From positions 1 through 64,000 of the forward strand of contig JADLER010000095.1 of NCBI GenBank assembly GCA_020846025.1: a stretch of 64,000 bases of DNA, written 5' to 3'. This DNA is from Bacteroidia bacterium. Its GTDB lineage: Bacteria > Bacteroidota > Bacteroidia > B-17B0 > Aurantibacillaceae. Positions 62,748 to 64,000 of this stretch are shown in pieces. The notes under the pieces were generated by a model. It did no database searches, had not been told where the DNA came from, and was given only the letters and a program-made list of their open reading frames with translations. The translations under genes and the position numbers were made by a program. Within the stretch, counting starts at the first letter, position 1. Each line of letters opens with the position of its first letter.

Positions 62748-64000
62748 TTAATGTTGAATAATGAATTTTTTATACATATCTCCACTCTTTGCACTCGTTA
62801 TTTTTAATGTATAAACACCTGTAGGTAATTTTGAAATATCAATTGAGTCTGAATAATCTTGAGTTATTACAACTTGGCCTAAATTATTAAGAATATCAAT
62901 TTTTGTTTTTAAACTCATTTTATCATCCGACATAATTTGGATAACATGAGTTGCAGGATTAGGATATATCTTAATTTCTGATTGTTTTTCAAAAGAGTTT
63001 AAACCTGCTATACATGAGTTATAACAAACTTTACGAACTCTCAAATCATCAGAAATGTATAAATTTCCGAATTTATCAAAGGTAACATCCATTGGAGAAT
63101 ACAATTGGGCACTAGTTGCAGGGCCACCATCACCAGAATAACCTCCACCAATTCCTGTTCCTGCTAATTTAGAGATAATTCCATTTGAGTCAACTTTTCT
63201 AACAACTCCGTATTCTCTATCACCAAAAATTAGATTTCCTAAACTATCAACTTCTAATCCTCTTGTACTTCCCATATCAGCATTAATGGCTAATCCTCCA
63301 TCTCCTGAGTTACCCTGTATGCCAGTTCCTACAACAGTAGTTATGATTCCAAGATTATCAATTTTTCTTATACGATTATTCACTGCATCGCCAATATAAA
63401 TGTTATTAAATTTGTCAGTCGCTATGCCTAAAGGATTGTTGAATTTAGCATTAACTGCCAACCCTCCATCACCTGAAAAACCAGGCCCGTTACCACCAGC
63501 AAAAGTTGTAATTATTCCATTTTTATCTACTACTCTAATCCTATTATTACCTGCATCTGCAATATATATATTACCGTATTTATCAATTGCTACATCTGAT
63601 GGGAAATATAATCCTGCATTTTTTGCAGGACCACCATCACCACTATAATAACCTTGTCCTTGATATACCTGATAAGGTGCTCCAGCTATTGTTGTAATAA
63701 TTCCATTTGTGTCTATTTTACGAACTTGATTATATTGAGCTTCGGCAAAATATAAATTACCAACAGAATCGATGGTTAAACCCCAAGGATGGCGAACCAA
63801 AGCGTTAGTAGCTGGAATACTATCGGCTAAATTTGCCATTAACCCTCCAGCAATAGTTGTTATAATGCCATTCGAATCAACTTTTTTGATAAGGCCATAA
63901 TACCATTCGCAAAAATAGACATTACCTTTTTTATCGGTTACAATCCCTGTTGGAGAAGTAATATCAGCCAAAATTGCTGGGCCACCGTCACCTGAATAAC
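62748..64000 (-). CDS. NHL-repeat secreted protein with T9SS signal (5' end outside window)
   Basis: The frame stays open to the window edge, where it reads YSGDGGPAILADITSPTG, so the gene continues upstream. At least six NHL-type units repeat the pattern GDGGxAxxAxxxxPxGIAxDxxGNxYIADxxNNRIRKID (for example GNIYIADAGNNRIRVVD and NNIYIGDAVNNRIRKID), which build a beta-propeller. The C-terminus is a type A T9SS sorting domain (IKIYPNPATHVIQI ... GVYTLKITSAKSGDMYKKF). A surface or secreted propeller, probably carbohydrate- or protein-binding; ligand unknown. Confidence 0.92.
   Translation of the reverse strand, partial: YSGDGGPAILADITSPTGIVTDKKGNVYFCEWYYGLIKKVDSNGIITTIAGGLMANLADSIPATNALVRHPWGLTIDSVGNLYFAEAQYNQVRKIDTNGIITTIAGAPYQVYQGQGYYSGDGGPAKNAGLYFPSDVAIDKYGNIYIADAGNNRIRVVDKNGIITTFAGGNGPGFSGDGGLAVNAKFNNPLGIATDKFNNIYIGDAVNNRIRKIDNLGIITTVVGTGIQGNSGDGGLAINADMGSTRGLEVDSLGNLIFGDREYGVVRKVDSNGIISKLAGTGIGGGYSGDGGPATSAQLYSPMDVTFDKFGNLYISDDLRVRKVCYNSCIAGLNSFEKQSEIKIYPNPATHVIQIMSDDKMSLKTKIDILNNLGQVVITQDYSDSIDISKLPTGVYTLKITSAKSGDMYKKFIIQH

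Noticed and set aside
62504-62794. 96-aa version of the small lipoprotein gene
   Set aside because: The N-terminal extension overlaps the NHL gene and removes the lipoprotein signal; the TTG start at 62695 explains the sequence better.
1-64000. CRISPR arrays, tRNA or rRNA genes, prophage
   Set aside because: No regularly spaced repeats, cloverleaf-like or rRNA sequences and no phage structural genes were recognised on reading both strands.

Overview
The window comes from a chromosome of the phylum Bacteroidota. It is strongly AT-rich. Two type IX secretion (T9SS) C-terminal signals of type A and one of type B are recognisable, and there is a CarboxypepD_reg/TonB receptor. Sensor proteins combine a two-component-regulator propeller with a SpoIIE phosphatase. 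TAnnTTTG promoter boxes are present, along with lineage-typical genes: amidohydrolase of about 1000 aa, DUF2027-Smr protein, LemA/TPM operon, and small CKKY lipoprotein. A class within Bacteroidia (Flavobacteriales- or Chitinophagales-like) fits, but I cannot place it lower than phylum with confidence. No rRNA, tRNA, CRISPR array or prophage was seen.

Layout. 1-12.6 kb: the 3' end of a SpoIIE-type phosphatase carrying an in-frame palindromic repeat; metG; an HNH endonuclease-like gene; LD-carboxypeptidase; alpha/beta hydrolase; the ACMSD decarboxylase pair; then kbl, cysQ and feoAB on the minus strand. 12.6-24.2 kb: a His/Cys-rich membrane peptide, a T9SS protein, the lemA-TPM-TPM operon, then a plus-strand run of an Omp85-like barrel, a propeller-SpoIIE sensor, ComEC and DUF2027-Smr. 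24.2-30.6 kb: the large amidohydrolase, then a five-gene accessory cluster (HTH, two tandem small secreted paralogues, a predicted propeller-like secreted protein, a CxxC protein) next to a long nested hairpin. 30.6-34.6 kb: membrane cytochrome c, hflX, and an IS4-type insertion sequence that landed in a small palindrome. 34.6-41.0 kb: a regulatory/uptake locus with a normal OmpR-type response regulator, a TonB receptor, a secreted T9SS protein and a second OmpR-type regulator whose receiver domain has lost its phosphorylation residues. No histidine kinase is present in this locus. 41-50.2 kb: YitT-type membrane protein, lipoprotein, lysS, an outer-membrane protein and a MacB-like efflux operon (ATPase, two permeases, adaptor). 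50.3-64 kb: GNAT, glycan genes (GT9, FkbM, two Wzx-type flippases, rfaE2), a T9SS type-B PKD protein, trxA, panD, dut, and an NHL-repeat T9SS protein cut by the window end.

The two most promising undescribed systems are (1) 34644-41011, where a TTAAT-N6-TTAAT direct repeat precedes both the TonB receptor and the secreted protein and the last gene encodes an apparent phosphorylation-independent regulator, and (2) 27401-30226, where paralogous secreted proteins with a shared KSxGGLFGYKYV block and CX7C pair are encoded with a predicted propeller and a CxxC protein. Functions of both are inferred from architecture only.
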